Positions 19,244 to 30,258 are shown, numbered from the stretch's first letter. The stretch: 64,000 nt of DNA from Falsochrobactrum shanghaiense (GCF_003149535.1 NZ_QGDB01000001.1:744001-808000); one strand, 5' to 3'. Notes: generated by a model not told the origin, from the sequence alone. Program-made: numbers and translations.

Positions 19244-19834
19244 TTATCTGTTTTTACCGGGCACCCAAAGAACATCGCTTGCGCCATTATCGTTCACGGT
19301 GCGCGAGGCCACAAAGAGTAGGTCGGAAAGCCGGTTTATATATTGCAGCGCTTGCGAAGATACGGTTTCGCCTTCGCAGCGGGCGAGGGCGACCATCAGC
19401 CGTTCGGCACGGCGCGAGACGGTGCGGGCCAGATGGAGTGCGGCAGATGCGGGCGAGCCGCCGGGCAGGATGAAGGAGCGCAAGGGCTGAAGATCGGCAT
19501 TGAGCCGGTCAATATCCGCTTCCAGTCTTTCGACCTGCGAGGCAACGATGCGCAAAGGTTCATAGGCCAGCGGCTTGCCGTCGTCAGGCGTGGCCAGATC
19601 GGCACCGAGATCGAAAAGATCGTTCTGAACCCGCGCCAGCATGGCGTCGATTTCAGCAAGGGGATTGCCGTCTCCACCCGTATGAATGCGCGCCATGCCG
19701 ATGCAGGCATTTGTTTCGTCCACGTTGCCATAGGCTTCCACGCGCAGGTCGGATTTGAGCCGCCGCGGCCCGCTGGCAAGGCCGGTTGTGCCATTATCGC
19801 CGGTGCGGGTGTAAATCTTGTTGAGCTTGACCAT
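19244..19834 (-). CDS. Cob(I)alamin adenosyltransferase, PduO type
   Basis: Transfers the adenosyl group of ATP to cob(I)alamin, making coenzyme B12. The protein has 196 residues. The ATP-binding N terminus IYTRTGDNGTTGL lies at residues 6-18. EAYGNVDETNACIG, RSFILPGGSPASAALH and the RTVSRRAERLMVAL helix are all PduO landmarks. ATG 19834 (MVKLNKIYT) is the family-typical start; 20 residues of the longer frame are dropped. The start lies 17 bp after the stop of the twin-TM gene on the same strand, so both are one unit. In other Rhizobiales this pair precedes etfB, which here lies 40 kb away at 59856. Confidence 0.92.
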   Translation of the reverse strand: MVKLNKIYTRTGDNGTTGLASGPRRLKSDLRVEAYGNVDETNACIGMARIHTGGDGNPLAEIDAMLARVQNDLFDLGADLATPDDGKPLAYEPLRIVASQVERLEADIDRLNADLQPLRSFILPGGSPASAALHLARTVSRRAERLMVALARCEGETVSSQALQYINRLSDLLFVASRTVNDNGASDVLWVPGKNR

Positions 19835-19850
19835 CTTCGCCGCCTGCCAA

Positions 19851-20054
19851 TTATTGTCCACTCGTCTGGCGGGCGAAATAGATCGCCCCGACAATCAGTA
19901 TTATGGCGACAAATTGCAGAAGGACACGCAACTGCATCATCTTGTTTGAGAAATTGGCGTCGCCGCCCCGCATCATGTTGCGCAGCCCGATAATAAGCAC
20001 GATGGCCACCGCCGCCATGGCGACCATGGCCGCTGCCTTGAACAAAAAGTCCAT
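19851..20054 (-). CDS. Twin transmembrane (HIG1-like) small membrane protein
   Basis: A 67-residue protein made of two hydrophobic helices (about 4-24 and 42-62) joined by a short polar loop containing RNMMRGGD. It resembles the HIG1-domain small membrane proteins of Rhizobiales. HIG1 proteins are linked to respiratory supercomplexes in mitochondria, but function in bacteria is inferred only. It lies directly upstream of the cobalamin adenosyltransferase gene. Confidence 0.8.
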   Translation of the reverse strand: MDFLFKAAAMVAMAAVAIVLIIGLRNMMRGGDANFSNKMMQLRVLLQFVAIILIVGAIYFARQTSGQ

Positions 20055-20369
20055 TCTATTTCCTTCCCGTGACCTGCCCGCCGAGCGCGCGTTAAGTTCC
20101 GCAATCGGCGGTCAGCCGGTATCCGAGCGATCCCGGCATGACCAAAGCAGATATTGCTCCAGAATAGCCGGTTTCGCGGATTGCGTAACCACATAATGCG
20201 GATGCGGCTTCGACGCCTCCAATGGATAGCTGGAATATCATCCCATTTTGCAACAGTGCTTGATTCGCCTGCGCTTTAAAATGGTAATGCCCTTGCAATC
20301 CTAAGTCTTATGCGGGATTTAGGGCGGGTTCGATTCCTTGCCCGGCGAAAAGAAGGGGAATATCTGCGG
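20055..20369. other. 315-bp gap before the yihY-type gene
   Basis: No convincing gene. It should contain the promoter of the twin-TM gene on the - strand and that of the yihY-type gene on the + strand, but I find no strong -35/-10 pair. GGTTCGATTCC near 20328 looks like a tRNA T-loop but has no tRNA around it. Confidence 0.5.
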
Positions 20370-21233
20370 ATGCGAAAAATCAAACGTTTTCTCCGTCAGA
20401 TCACTTTCGACGTGTATGGGCATTTCAGCAGCGACGATGGCTGGGCATTTGCAAGCCATATCGCGCTGTCGGGCCTGATGGCGCTTTTTCCATTCCTGAT
20501 TTTCGCAACATCACTGGCCAGTTTTCTCGGCACCAAGGAGTTCGCCGATACGGCGGTCCATGTCATTTTCGATATGTGGCCTTCCAATATCGCAGCCCCC
20601 ATCGCCAATGAAGTCATGAACGTGCTGACCGTGCAGCGCGGCGGGTTGCTGACGCTGAGTGTGATCGCTGCGGCCTATTTTGCCTCCAACGGCATCGAGG
20701 CCCTGCGGATCGCGCTCAACCGCGCCTATCGCGTCACCGACCAGCGCTCGATCATTTTCTGCCGCCTGCAAAGCCTTGGCTTCGTGCTGATCGGCACGCT
20801 CAGCCTCATGGTCATCAGCTTTCTGCTGGTTCTCGCGCCGCTTGCCGTGCGCCTTGCCGAACAGTGGTTCCCCGATATAGCACCCTTTACCGGCACCATC
20901 GCCTTCTGGCGCTACGGTATTGCGGTCGGCGTTCTGGTTCTGGCGCTCTTCATCGTGCATATCTGGCTGCCTGCCGGAAAACGCCGGTTGAGCGATATTC
21001 TTCCCGGCATCGGGCTGACACTTCTCGCATGGCTGGCCGCCGCCACCGCTTTCGCCAAATATCTGGAAACATTTGCCAATTACGTCACCACCTATGCGGG
21101 CCTCGCCTCGATCATGGTGGCGATCGTTTTCCTCTATATGCTCTCGGCGATTTTCATTCTCGGGGCCGAAATCAACGCCGCGATCATGAATTTTCGCAAG
21201 CGCGAGCAGCAGCCCGAACTCAGCATCGATTGA
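20370..21233 (+). CDS. YihY/BrkB family inner-membrane protein
   Basis: A 287-residue polytopic protein with about six hydrophobic helices, starting with the family N-terminal region WAFASHIALSGLMALFPF and ending in the SIMVAIVFLYMLSAIFILGAE helix. It was formerly annotated as ribonuclease BN, which is incorrect for this family; the true role is unknown, perhaps transport. ATG 20370 follows GAAGGGGAATATCTGC; an upstream in-frame ATG at 20310 has a poor ribosome-binding site. A palindromic repeat separates it from yaiI. Confidence 0.87.
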   Translation: MRKIKRFLRQITFDVYGHFSSDDGWAFASHIALSGLMALFPFLIFATSLASFLGTKEFADTAVHVIFDMWPSNIAAPIANEVMNVLTVQRGGLLTLSVIAAAYFASNGIEALRIALNRAYRVTDQRSIIFCRLQSLGFVLIGTLSLMVISFLLVLAPLAVRLAEQWFPDIAPFTGTIAFWRYGIAVGVLVLALFIVHIWLPAGKRRLSDILPGIGLTLLAWLAAATAFAKYLETFANYVTTYAGLASIMVAIVFLYMLSAIFILGAEINAAIMNFRKREQQPELSID

Positions 21234-21261
21234 TCATTGCCGTAAAGAAAAGCCCATCCTT

Positions 21262-21312
21262 TTAGAGCATTTCCAGCAAAACCGTTTCACACTTTTGCTG
21301 GAAATGCTCTAA
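21262..21312. repeat. Bru-RS-like palindromic repeat, short form
   Basis: AGAGCATTTCCAGCAAAA (21264-21281) and its exact complement (21293-21310) enclose CCGTTTCACAC; outer T/A pairs extend the stem to about 20 bp. The right half is identical to repeats at 47607-47640 and 63156-63189. It ends 8 bp before the yaiI start and so probably forms a hairpin around the yaiI leader. Confidence 0.85.
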
Positions 21313-21320
21313 GAAACAGC

Positions 21321-21806
21321 ATGGATGTTCAAGCCAAAACAATTCGCATTCTCGTTGATGCCGATGCCTGCCCCGTCAAAGCGGAAATTTACCGCGTGGC
21401 GGAGCGGCATGGCCTCCCTGTCATTCTGGCCGCCAACAGTTTCATGGCCATTCCGCGCGATGCCGAGCGCGTTGAAAGGGTGATTGTTTCCGACGGTCTC
21501 GATGCTGCCGACGACTGGATTGCGGAAAATTCCCATCCCGGCGCAATCGTCATTACTGCCGATATTCCGCTGGCAAGCCGCGCGATCGAAAAAGGCGCGT
21601 CAGTCATTGCGCCGAATGGGCGTGTTCACACGCAGGCCAGCATCGGCAATACGCTGGCCACCCGCAACCTGATGGACAGCCTGCGCTCCGCCGGGGAAGT
21701 GACGGGCGGGCCTGCGCCGTTTTCGCCGCGTGACCGCTCGACGTTCCTGTCCGCGCTCGATCTGGCGATTGTCCGCCTCAAGCGCGCGGGTTTCGTAGCC
21801 GCGTAA
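21321..21806 (+). CDS. YaiI/YqxD family protein (DUF188)
   Basis: A 161-residue protein of the YaiI/YqxD family. The conserved N-terminal Asp-rich motif [11 protein letters not shown] and the later [13 protein letters not shown] suggest a PIN-like nuclease fold with an acidic metal site; activity is unproven. [17 protein letters not shown] and [14 protein letters not shown] match the C-terminal family signature. Its stop is immediately adjacent to the tlpA stop on the other strand. A palindromic repeat lies just before the start. Confidence 0.88.
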   Translation: MDVQAKTIRILVDADACPVKAEIYRVAERHGLPVILAANSFMAIPRDAERVERVIVSDGLDAADDWIAENSHPGAIVITADIPLASRAIEKGASVIAPNGRVHTQASIGNTLATRNLMDSLRSAGEVTGGPAPFSPRDRSTFLSALDLAIVRLKRAGFVAA

Positions 21807-23965
<2,159 letters not shown>

Positions 23966-23972
23966 CCGGCAA

Positions 23973-24434
23973 TCATTCCTCGCCGCCAAGGCGTGGCGCG
24001 ACCTGTTCTATATCGCTGATCAGTTGCAGCAGGTTGCGGCTGATATGGGTGTGCAGCGAGGCGGCGGCTTCGGGATATTCTTCCAGAATCCGCCGGAAAA
24101 TGGCGCGGCTGATGCGGATGACTTCGGTTTCCCCTTCAGCCACCGCACTGGTCAGGCGCGTGGTCTGCGCAATCAGCGCCATCTCGCCCAGCATCGCACC
24201 GGGGCCGACCGGGCGGATCGTGACCCGCCCCGTATCTGTTTCATGAAACAGCGTGATATTGCCCGAAACGACGATATAGCCGCAATCTGCGCTCTGGCCT
24301 TCGCGAAACAGTTCGCGGCCCGCGCGCAGAACGAGACGCTCTGCGCCAAAGGCAAGCAGTCTCAGCTGTTCGGGCGTGAAAGACTCGAACAGGCCTACAG
24401 TACCAAGAATGCGGATGTCGTCATCAAGGGCCAT
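23973..24434 (-). CDS. Cyclic-nucleotide-binding domain protein (Crp-like, no DNA-binding domain)
   Basis: A 153-residue protein consisting of one cNMP-binding fold: FESFTPEQLRLLAFGAERL, a REGQSADCGYIVVSGNITLF strand region, then the phosphate-binding-cassette region GAMLGEMALIAQTTRLTSAV. There is no helix-turn-helix, so it is not a transcription factor by itself. It lies 34 bp downstream of otpR on the same strand. In Brucella literature this pair is, as I recall, described as co-transcribed, with this gene annotated as a cAMP-dependent kinase regulatory-subunit-like protein. Ligand and partner are unknown. Confidence 0.85.
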   Translation of the reverse strand: MALDDDIRILGTVGLFESFTPEQLRLLAFGAERLVLRAGRELFREGQSADCGYIVVSGNITLFHETDTGRVTIRPVGPGAMLGEMALIAQTTRLTSAVAEGETEVIRISRAIFRRILEEYPEAAASLHTHISRNLLQLISDIEQVAPRLGGEE

Positions 24435-24468
24435 AGTGTGTCATTATACCCGCAACAGACGCAGTCCA

Positions 24469-25152
24469 TCAGGGGACAAGCTTATATCCCCCGCTTTCTG
24501 TAACCAGAAGTGCCGCATTGGATGGATCTTTCTCGATTTTCTGACGCAGGCGATAGACATGGGTTTCCAGCGTATGGGTGGTGACGCCGGAATTATAACC
24601 CCAGACCTCTTCAAGCAATATATCGCGGCCAATCACCTTGTCGCCGGCGCGATAGAGATATTTGATGATGGCCGATTCCTTTTCGGTCAGGCGTATCTTG
24701 CCGCCATTCTCGTCCAGCAGCAATTTCTGCCCCGGCTTGAACGTATAGGGCCCGACGGTGAAGGTCGCATCCTCGCTCTGCTCATGCTGGCGCAATTGCG
24801 CACGGATGCGCGCAAGCAGCACGGCGAATTTGAACGGCTTGGTGACATAATCATTCGCACCGGCTTCGAGGCCGAGAATCGTATCCGATTCGGTATCCTG
24901 CGCGGTCAGCATGATGATCGGCGGCTTGAACCCGCCCTTGCGCAGCAGTTTCACCGCTTCGCGTCCGTCCATATCCGGCAGGCCGACATCCATGATCAGC
25001 AGATCGACGCTGCCTTCGCGCGCCGCCTGTATGCCCTTGGTGGCATTGTCTTCCTGACGAATCAGGAATTCTTCGCATAGCTCCAGTTGCTCGACGAGAA
25101 TGCTGCGAAGGTCTTCGTCGTCATCCACAATAAGAATTGTGCGCTCGGTCAT
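24469..25152 (-). CDS. otpR: OmpR-family response regulator OtpR (CenR-type)
   Basis: Two-component response regulator of 227 residues. The receiver domain (1-120) has the acidic pocket VDDDED, phospho-acceptor D55 in LLIMDVGLPD and K in YVTKPFKF. A winged-helix DNA-binding domain follows (about 130-227), with LTEKESAIIKYLYR and the recognition region TTHTLETHVYRLRQKIEKD. It matches the regulator called OtpR in Brucella and CenR in other alphaproteobacteria, tied to envelope integrity and acid and beta-lactam stress tolerance. ATG 25152 starts the receiver; the longer frame to 25314 is not conserved-looking. No histidine kinase is adjacent. The neighbouring L,D-transpeptidase is divergent. 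Confidence 0.88.
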   Translation of the reverse strand: MTERTILIVDDDEDLRSILVEQLELCEEFLIRQEDNATKGIQAAREGSVDLLIMDVGLPDMDGREAVKLLRKGGFKPPIIMLTAQDTESDTILGLEAGANDYVTKPFKFAVLLARIRAQLRQHEQSEDATFTVGPYTFKPGQKLLLDENGGKIRLTEKESAIIKYLYRAGDKVIGRDILLEEVWGYNSGVTTHTLETHVYRLRQKIEKDPSNAALLVTESGGYKLVP

Positions 25153-25262
25153 GCCTGTCCTCGTTACGCTTTGATTCAAATGGCTCTTGATGCTTTTATG
25201 GCATTTAATGGCGGCAAGTTGAAGCCGCCAGCACAAGCGATGAGCCAAACATAGATATGGGC

Positions 25263-25808
25263 ATGAAAACGGCTTTAACCAGACGGGGCCTTGCGATGAT
25301 CGAGGTGCGGGCAAAACCCGGCCATAAAACGCGCGGGCTGCTCGTTGCAGGACATCTCGTTCTCCCCTGTGCGCTCGGCAAGGGCGGCATCAGTGCCTTC
25401 AAGCGCGAGGGCGACGGTGCAACGCCGCTTGCCGCCATGCGGCTGCTTTATGGCTACCGGCGTGGCGACAGGGGCCGTCTTCCTCACTCACCTCTGCCGT
25501 TAAGGCCGATTCGCCGTCTTGATGGCTGGTGCGACGCGCCGCATGACGCCAATTATAATTGCCCGGTGTCGCTGCCCTTTTCAGCCAGCCACGAAAAAAT
25601 GTGGCGCGAGGACAATCTTTACGATGTCTGCATCGTCATGGACTGGAATATCGCAACCCGCAAACGCGGCTGCGGCAGCGCGATCTTCTTTCATCTCGCA
25701 AGGCCCGGCTATATGCCCACCGAAGGCTGCATCGCATTGAAGCGCGCCGATATGCTGCGGCTTTTGCCCCACATCAATGAGCGCACGATCATTCGCGTCA
25801 GGCGATAA
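25263..25808 (+). CDS. L,D-transpeptidase (YkuD domain)
   Basis: Cell-wall enzyme forming 3-3 cross-links or attaching proteins to peptidoglycan. The protein is about 181 residues. The YkuD catalytic region lies near the C terminus, with FFHLARPGYMPTEGCIALKR holding the His and the catalytic Cys of the G-C-I motif. The N-terminal strands are CALGKGGISAFKREGDGATP. No clear signal peptide is visible, unusual for an LDT, so the start may be misplaced; candidates are 25257, 25263 and 25296, none with a strong ribosome-binding site. It is divergent from otpR and its 3' end overlaps the convergent methyltransferase by 11 bp. Confidence 0.8.
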   Translation: MKTALTRRGLAMIEVRAKPGHKTRGLLVAGHLVLPCALGKGGISAFKREGDGATPLAAMRLLYGYRRGDRGRLPHSPLPLRPIRRLDGWCDAPHDANYNCPVSLPFSASHEKMWREDNLYDVCIVMDWNIATRKRGCGSAIFFHLARPGYMPTEGCIALKRADMLRLLPHINERTIIRVRR

Positions 25809-26457
25809 AAGCCCAGACCGTGGTGCGCTTGACTTCGGCATCTTCGAGTTCGCGCGTCACCGGCACCGTATAGACTGCGCGTTGCTCAAGCCGCTCCTTG
25901 GGCAGATAGGCGCGCCCCGGATCGCCGACGATCACCCGCGCGCCGCGTGCGCAAAGCTTTGAAAACCACGGAATGAGACGATCCGCGAGCGGCTTTTCAT
26001 AGAAAACATCGCCCGCCAGCACCACGTCCCAGCCGTGATCCTGCCCGATGAGATCATCCGGAACGGCACAAAGCGCAACGCTGTTTTCCCACGCATTGAT
26101 CTGCATCGCGGCCAGCGCGAAGGGGTCTATGTCCGATGCGACAACGCTTCTTGCCCCTGCTTTCATAGCGGCGATGGCGACAAGTCCTGAGCCGGATGCA
26201 AAATCCAGTACATTTTGACCAGCCACGCTTTGAGGATGATCGAGAATATAACGCGCGACGCCCTGACCGCCCGCCCATGCAAAAGCCCAGAAGGGCGGCG
26301 GCAGGCCGATGGTTGCCAGCTCTTCTTCCGTCCTGTGCCAGAGGGCGTGGGCTTCATCGGCCAGATAGAGGCGGATTTCCGGCACATGCGGCGGCGCTTG
26401 CAGGCCGGTATTGGCCAGAATGAAATCACGCGCGCCGCTTTGTGCGGGGCCGTGCAT
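25798..26457 (-). CDS. METTL20-like protein-lysine methyltransferase (ETF-beta / L7/L12 type)
   Basis: A 219-residue class I SAM methyltransferase. SAM-binding motif I is NVLDFASGSGLVAIAA, and motif II is VVASDIDPFAL. The signature block VVLAGDVFYEKPLADRL, the GDPGR tetrad and the C-terminal TTVWAF closely match my memory of human METTL20 (LGDMFYDEDLADSL, GDPGR, TVWGF). PEIRLYLADEAH and FWAFAWAGGQGVARYILD at the N terminus also match. METTL20 and its Agrobacterium homologue methylate lysines in the ETF beta subunit; the bacterial one also modifies ribosomal L7/L12. The probable substrate EtfB is at 59856. The start overlaps the stop of the EVE gene (TGATG). Confidence 0.85.
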   Translation of the reverse strand: MHGPAQSGARDFILANTGLQAPPHVPEIRLYLADEAHALWHRTEEELATIGLPPPFWAFAWAGGQGVARYILDHPQSVAGQNVLDFASGSGLVAIAAMKAGARSVVASDIDPFALAAMQINAWENSVALCAVPDDLIGQDHGWDVVLAGDVFYEKPLADRLIPWFSKLCARGARVIVGDPGRAYLPKERLEQRAVYTVPVTRELEDAEVKRTTVWAFIA

Positions 26458-26885
26458 CAGATCTTGCTCGCGTCCAGACCGCCCATGCGGCAGACTTCGA
26501 TCCATTCGTCTTCCGTTACCGGCTGCACCGAAAGACGCATCGATGTGACCAGCGCCATATTCTCAAGCTTCGGATTGGCCTTCACGTCCTTGAGCGTGAC
26601 GGGCTTTGGCACATCGCAGACGGCCTTGATGTCCACGCATTCCCAGCGCGGATCATCGGTGGTGCTGTCGGGATGGGCGAGCTTGCAGATTTCGACAATA
26701 CCGACCACTTCCAGCCCTTCATTGGAGTGATAGAAGAAGCCGCGATCGCCAAGCCGCATGGCGCGCATATTGTTGCGTGCCTGATAATTGCGCACGCCGT
26801 CCCATTCTTCGCCCTTTTCGCCACGGGCCTTCTGCATTTCCCATGACCATTTGAACGGTTCGGACTTGAACAGCCAGTAATTCAT
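26457..26885 (-). CDS. EVE-domain protein
   Basis: A 142-residue protein that is essentially one EVE domain (PUA-like fold). It opens with MNYWLFKSEPFKWSWEM, contains GVRNYQARNNMRAMRLGDRGFFYHS, and ends with the TEDEWIEVCRMGG segment. EVE domains bind modified bases in DNA or RNA; stand-alone bacterial versions have no settled role. It is transcribed in the unit gpsA-yciI-eve-methyltransferase, with close spacing throughout. Confidence 0.88.
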   Translation of the reverse strand: MNYWLFKSEPFKWSWEMQKARGEKGEEWDGVRNYQARNNMRAMRLGDRGFFYHSNEGLEVVGIVEICKLAHPDSTTDDPRWECVDIKAVCDVPKPVTLKDVKANPKLENMALVTSMRLSVQPVTEDEWIEVCRMGGLDASKI

Positions 26886-26894
26886 TTGCTCCGC

Positions 26895-27185
26895 CTATGC
26901 ATTCGCCGGATTGTTGACGGACCAGTTCCACGGACGGATGGTGACGTCGCTGAAAAGACCGGCCTGCGCATAAGGATCATTGGCGGCGATCTTTTCCGCT
27001 CCTGCCTTATCAGCCGCTTCCACGACAATCAGACTGCCATTGGGCTTGCCGACATCACCAAGGAAAGGACCGGCGAATTTCAGCGTCTCACCCAGACCGT
27101 TGAGGTATTCAAGATGCACCGCGCGCGTATCGAGGCGCACTTGCAGGTGGTCGGGCTTGTCGTTGCACATGATTGCAAAAAGCAT
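26895..27185 (-). CDS. YciI family protein
   Basis: A 96-residue protein of the YciI/muconolactone-isomerase-like fold (ferredoxin-like, dimeric). MLFAIMCNDKPDHLQVRLD at the N terminus, HLEYLNGLGE, and the conserved Asp-Pro-Tyr (NDPYAQAGLF) are family marks. Activity is unknown, though distant members are dehydrochlorinase-like. The ATG at 27185 lies 2 bp after the gpsA stop; a TTG at 27191 is also in frame. Part of the tsaD-gpsA transcription unit. Confidence 0.87.
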   Translation of the reverse strand: MLFAIMCNDKPDHLQVRLDTRAVHLEYLNGLGETLKFAGPFLGDVGKPNGSLIVVEAADKAGAEKIAANDPYAQAGLFSDVTIRPWNWSVNNPANA

Positions 27186-27187
27186 GG

Positions 27188-28174
27188 TCAATCCTCGCTT
27201 TTGAGTGGTCGGTTTATGAGGGCCGTCACGGCCTCGTTGATGGTGATTTTGCCAGCAAGCAATGCCGCTACTGCCGCAATGATCGGCGCTGCAATCGCAT
27301 GTCTTTCGCAGAGTTCGGCTGCAATGGGCGCGGTCGCAACACCTTCTGCCAATGGCCTGTTGGAAAGGTCTTCGCCGCGTCCGAGCGCAAGGCCATAGGA
27401 ATAGTTGCGCGATTGCGGCGACGAGCAGGTCAGCATCAGATCGCCCAGGCCCGAAAGCCCCATGATGGTTTCGGGCTTTGCGCCCATGGCCTGCGCGATG
27501 CGGCGCAATTCGGCAAAGCCGCGCGTGACCAGCGCTGCCTGCGCGCTGGCGCCATAGCCGCGCCCGATGGCAGCGCCTGCGGCAATCGCCAGCACATTCT
27601 TGAGCGCGCCGCCGATTTCAACGCCCTTGAGATCGGTGGTGGAATAGCAACGGAAGGCGGGGCCGGAAAGGATCGCCGCAAGTTCTTCCGCAATGGTTGC
27701 ATCCGCGCAGGCGATGGTGACGGCGGTGGGCAGGCCGCGCGCCACATCGGTGGCAAAACTCGGCCCGGAAAGCGCTGCAATCGTGTGATCGGGCAGAACC
27801 TCCGCCACCACCTCCGACATCAGCCGTCCGGTGCCGCGTTCGATCCCCTTGGCGCAGAGGATGACGGGGGCGGATTGCGGGATCAGGGTTTTGAGCTTTG
27901 ACAGCCCGTCGCGCATCGCCTGTGCCGGAATGACAGCCAGAACCGTATCGGCTCCGTCAAGCACGGCTGCGGCATCGGTGCTGGCGCGAATGCCTTTGGG
28001 CAGTTCTATATCGCCCAGATAATGCGGGTTTTGATGCTGCGCGTTCAGGATCGCGACCATTTCATGGTCACGCGCATAAAGCCGGGTATCATGGCCGCTT
28101 GAGGCAGTCATGGCGGCAAGGGCGGTTCCCCACGCGCCGCCGCCCAGAACGGCAATCCTGGTCTTGCCGCTCAT
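27188..28174 (-). CDS. gpsA: Glycerol-3-phosphate dehydrogenase [NAD(P)+]
   Basis: Reduces dihydroxyacetone phosphate to sn-glycerol 3-phosphate for phospholipid synthesis. The protein has 328 residues. The N-terminal Rossmann motif is [14 protein letters not shown]. Catalytic-region motifs are [30 protein letters not shown] and the Lys-containing [15 protein letters not shown], with C-terminal [16 protein letters not shown]. It overlaps the upstream tsaD stop by 4 bp (ATGA). It complements plsC at 40202, which uses acyl-glycerol-3-phosphate. Confidence 0.95.
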   Translation of the reverse strand: MSGKTRIAVLGGGAWGTALAAMTASSGHDTRLYARDHEMVAILNAQHQNPHYLGDIELPKGIRASTDAAAVLDGADTVLAVIPAQAMRDGLSKLKTLIPQSAPVILCAKGIERGTGRLMSEVVAEVLPDHTIAALSGPSFATDVARGLPTAVTIACADATIAEELAAILSGPAFRCYSTTDLKGVEIGGALKNVLAIAAGAAIGRGYGASAQAALVTRGFAELRRIAQAMGAKPETIMGLSGLGDLMLTCSSPQSRNYSYGLALGRGEDLSNRPLAEGVATAPIAAELCERHAIAAPIIAAVAALLAGKITINEAVTALINRPLKSED

Positions 28175-29250
28175 GCTTTTGCCCCGCGCCGTCCGGTGCC
28201 GAATATGGGGGCGGATTTTTCATCGAGCGGCCAGCGCGAGCGCGGCGCAATATCAAGCGAATCGGGCTGCGTTCCTGCTGCACGCTCCGCGCCCGCCCAT
28301 GCGATCATGGCAGCATTGTCGGTGCAAAGGTTGAGCGGCGGCGCGATGAAGCGAAAGCCGTGGCTGTCGCAAAGCGCTTCCAGCGCTGCGCGCAGCCGCT
28401 TATTGGCCGCAACCCCGCCCGCTACGACCAGCGAAGGCGCAGCGCAATCGGGATATTCATCCTTGAACCGCTCCAGCGAACGTTTGACGCGATCCGATAA
28501 TGTATCGGCAACCGCTTCCTGAAACGAGGCGCATATATCCGCCACATCCTGATCGGAAAGCGGCGCGATTTCGCTCGCCGTCTGGCGCACCGCGGTCTTG
28601 AGACCCGAAAAGGAAAAATCGAGCCGCGCCTCGCCCTTGAGCGGACGCGGCAGTGCAAAGCGCTTGGGATCGCCTTGCAGCGCCATGCGTTCGACGGCGG
28701 GACCGCCGGGATAGGGCAGGCCGAGAAGCTTGGCGGTCTTGTCGAAAGCCTCGCCCAGCGCATCATCGATCGTGGTGCCAAGGCGCTCATAATCTCCAAG
28801 CCCGCGCACCAGAACCATCTGCGTATGGCCACCTGAAACCAGCAAAAGCAGATAGGGAAATTCAAGCTGGTCGGTCAGGCGCGCGGTCAGCGCGTGGCCT
28901 TCAAGATGATTGACCGCATAAAAGGGCTTGTTCGCCGCCATGGCCAGCGCCTTGGCGGTCATCAGCCCGACAATCAGCCCGCCGATCAGGCCGGGGCCAG
29001 CGGTGGCAGCAACGGCATCGACCTCATCGAGCTTCATTTGCGCATCTCGCAATGCGCGCTCGACCAGCTTGTCGAGCGCTTCCACATGGGCGCGGGCGGC
29101 AATTTCCGGCACCACGCCGCCATAGGGCTCGTGTTCGGCGATCTGGCTGAGCACGACATTGGACAGAATATGGCCCCTGCCTTTATCGTCGCGTTCGACG
29201 ATAGCAGCGGCTGTTTCGTCGCAACTTGTCTCTATTCCAAGAATGCGCAT
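28171..29250 (-). CDS. tsaD: tRNA N6-threonylcarbamoyladenosine transferase TsaD
   Basis: Transfers the threonylcarbamoyl group to A37 of ANN-decoding tRNAs together with TsaB/TsaE. The protein has 359 residues of the ASKHA fold. [14 protein letters not shown] opens it, and metal-binding histidines lie in [26 protein letters not shown] and [16 protein letters not shown] are nucleotide-binding segments, with [12 protein letters not shown] near the C terminus. ATG 29250 is the family start; the longer frame adds 8 residues. It is divergent from hemC across 61 bp. Confidence 0.96.
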   Translation of the reverse strand: MRILGIETSCDETAAAIVERDDKGRGHILSNVVLSQIAEHEPYGGVVPEIAARAHVEALDKLVERALRDAQMKLDEVDAVAATAGPGLIGGLIVGLMTAKALAMAANKPFYAVNHLEGHALTARLTDQLEFPYLLLLVSGGHTQMVLVRGLGDYERLGTTIDDALGEAFDKTAKLLGLPYPGGPAVERMALQGDPKRFALPRPLKGEARLDFSFSGLKTAVRQTASEIAPLSDQDVADICASFQEAVADTLSDRVKRSLERFKDEYPDCAAPSLVVAGGVAANKRLRAALEALCDSHGFRFIAPPLNLCTDNAAMIAWAGAERAAGTQPDSLDIAPRSRWPLDEKSAPIFGTGRRGAKA

Positions 29251-29311
29251 TTGCGGATAGACCCTGCCTGTCACATAATTTCTGGAAACCCGGTATCATG
29301 GACGGCGCGAT

Positions 29312-30256
29312 ATGCAAACAGCATCCTTGAAGAATGGCACGCTCAAAATCGGCACAAGGGGCAGCAAGCTGGCCTTAGCGCAGGCCTATGAAACGCGCCG
29401 CCGTTTGCAGGAAGCCCATGGGCTGGCGGAAGACGCCATCGAAATCCTGCCCATGTCCACCGCTGGCGACCGCATTCAGGATCGCCCGCTGGCGCAGGTC
29501 GGCGGCAAGGGGCTTTTTACCGAGGAGATCGAAGCAGCACTCAAAGATGGCCGCATCGACATTGCCGTGCATTCGACCAAGGATATGCCGACCGTCCTGC
29601 CCGATGGGCTGCACCTCTCGGCCTTTCTTGAGCGCGAAGACCCGCGCGATGCTTTCATCGGCCGCACGGCAAAACGCTTTCTCGATCTGCCGCAGGGCGC
29701 GGTGATCGGCTCGTCATCGCTGCGCCGTCAGGCGATGATCCGGCGGCTGCGGCCCGATCTGCAAGTGGTGATGTTTCGCGGCAATGTGCTCACGCGCCTG
29801 CGCAAGCTCGAAGAAGGCGAAGTGGACGGCACTTTCCTCGCCTGCGCCGGGCTGCGGCGGCTCGGCCTTGCCGATGTGATCACCGATCTTCTCGATCCCG
29901 AAACCTTTTTGCCTGCACCGGGACAGGGCGCAATCGGTATTGAAAGCCGCATCGGCGACGACCGCATCGATGCGCTGCTCAAGCCTCTGGCCCATCGCGA
30001 TACGCATGTCGCGCTTGCCTGCGAGCGCGCATTTCTGGCAAGTCTCGACGGCTCCTGCCGCACGCCGATTGCCGCGCTTGCACTTGTGAATGGCGACACT
30101 GTTTCCTTCCGCGGCATGATCCTGACCCCCGATGGCACCGAAGCGCATGAGGTGAGCGCGCAAGGTACTGCAAGCGATGCAGCCCTGCTTGGCGCGGATG
30201 CGGCAAAGCGGGTTCGCGCCATGGCGGGCGCGCATTTCTTTGATGGCTGGGAGTAG
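29312..30256 (+). CDS. hemC: Hydroxymethylbilane synthase (porphobilinogen deaminase)
   Basis: Polymerises four porphobilinogens into hydroxymethylbilane in haem synthesis. The protein has 314 residues. [15 protein letters not shown] opens the domain, and [17 protein letters not shown] and [12 protein letters not shown] are substrate/cofactor-binding regions. The dipyrromethane cofactor attaches to C249 in [13 protein letters not shown]. It is followed 2 bp later by hemD. In Rhizobiales tsaD and hemC are usually divergent neighbours, as here. Confidence 0.95.
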   Translation: MQTASLKNGTLKIGTRGSKLALAQAYETRRRLQEAHGLAEDAIEILPMSTAGDRIQDRPLAQVGGKGLFTEEIEAALKDGRIDIAVHSTKDMPTVLPDGLHLSAFLEREDPRDAFIGRTAKRFLDLPQGAVIGSSSLRRQAMIRRLRPDLQVVMFRGNVLTRLRKLEEGEVDGTFLACAGLRRLGLADVITDLLDPETFLPAPGQGAIGIESRIGDDRIDALLKPLAHRDTHVALACERAFLASLDGSCRTPIAALALVNGDTVSFRGMILTPDGTEAHEVSAQGTASDAALLGADAAKRVRAMAGAHFFDGWE

Positions 30257-30258
30257 CA

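Noticed and set aside
20318..20348. tRNA-like T-arm (GGTTCGATTCC)
   Set aside because: The flanking stem does not pair and no anticodon arm, D-arm or acceptor stem is present.
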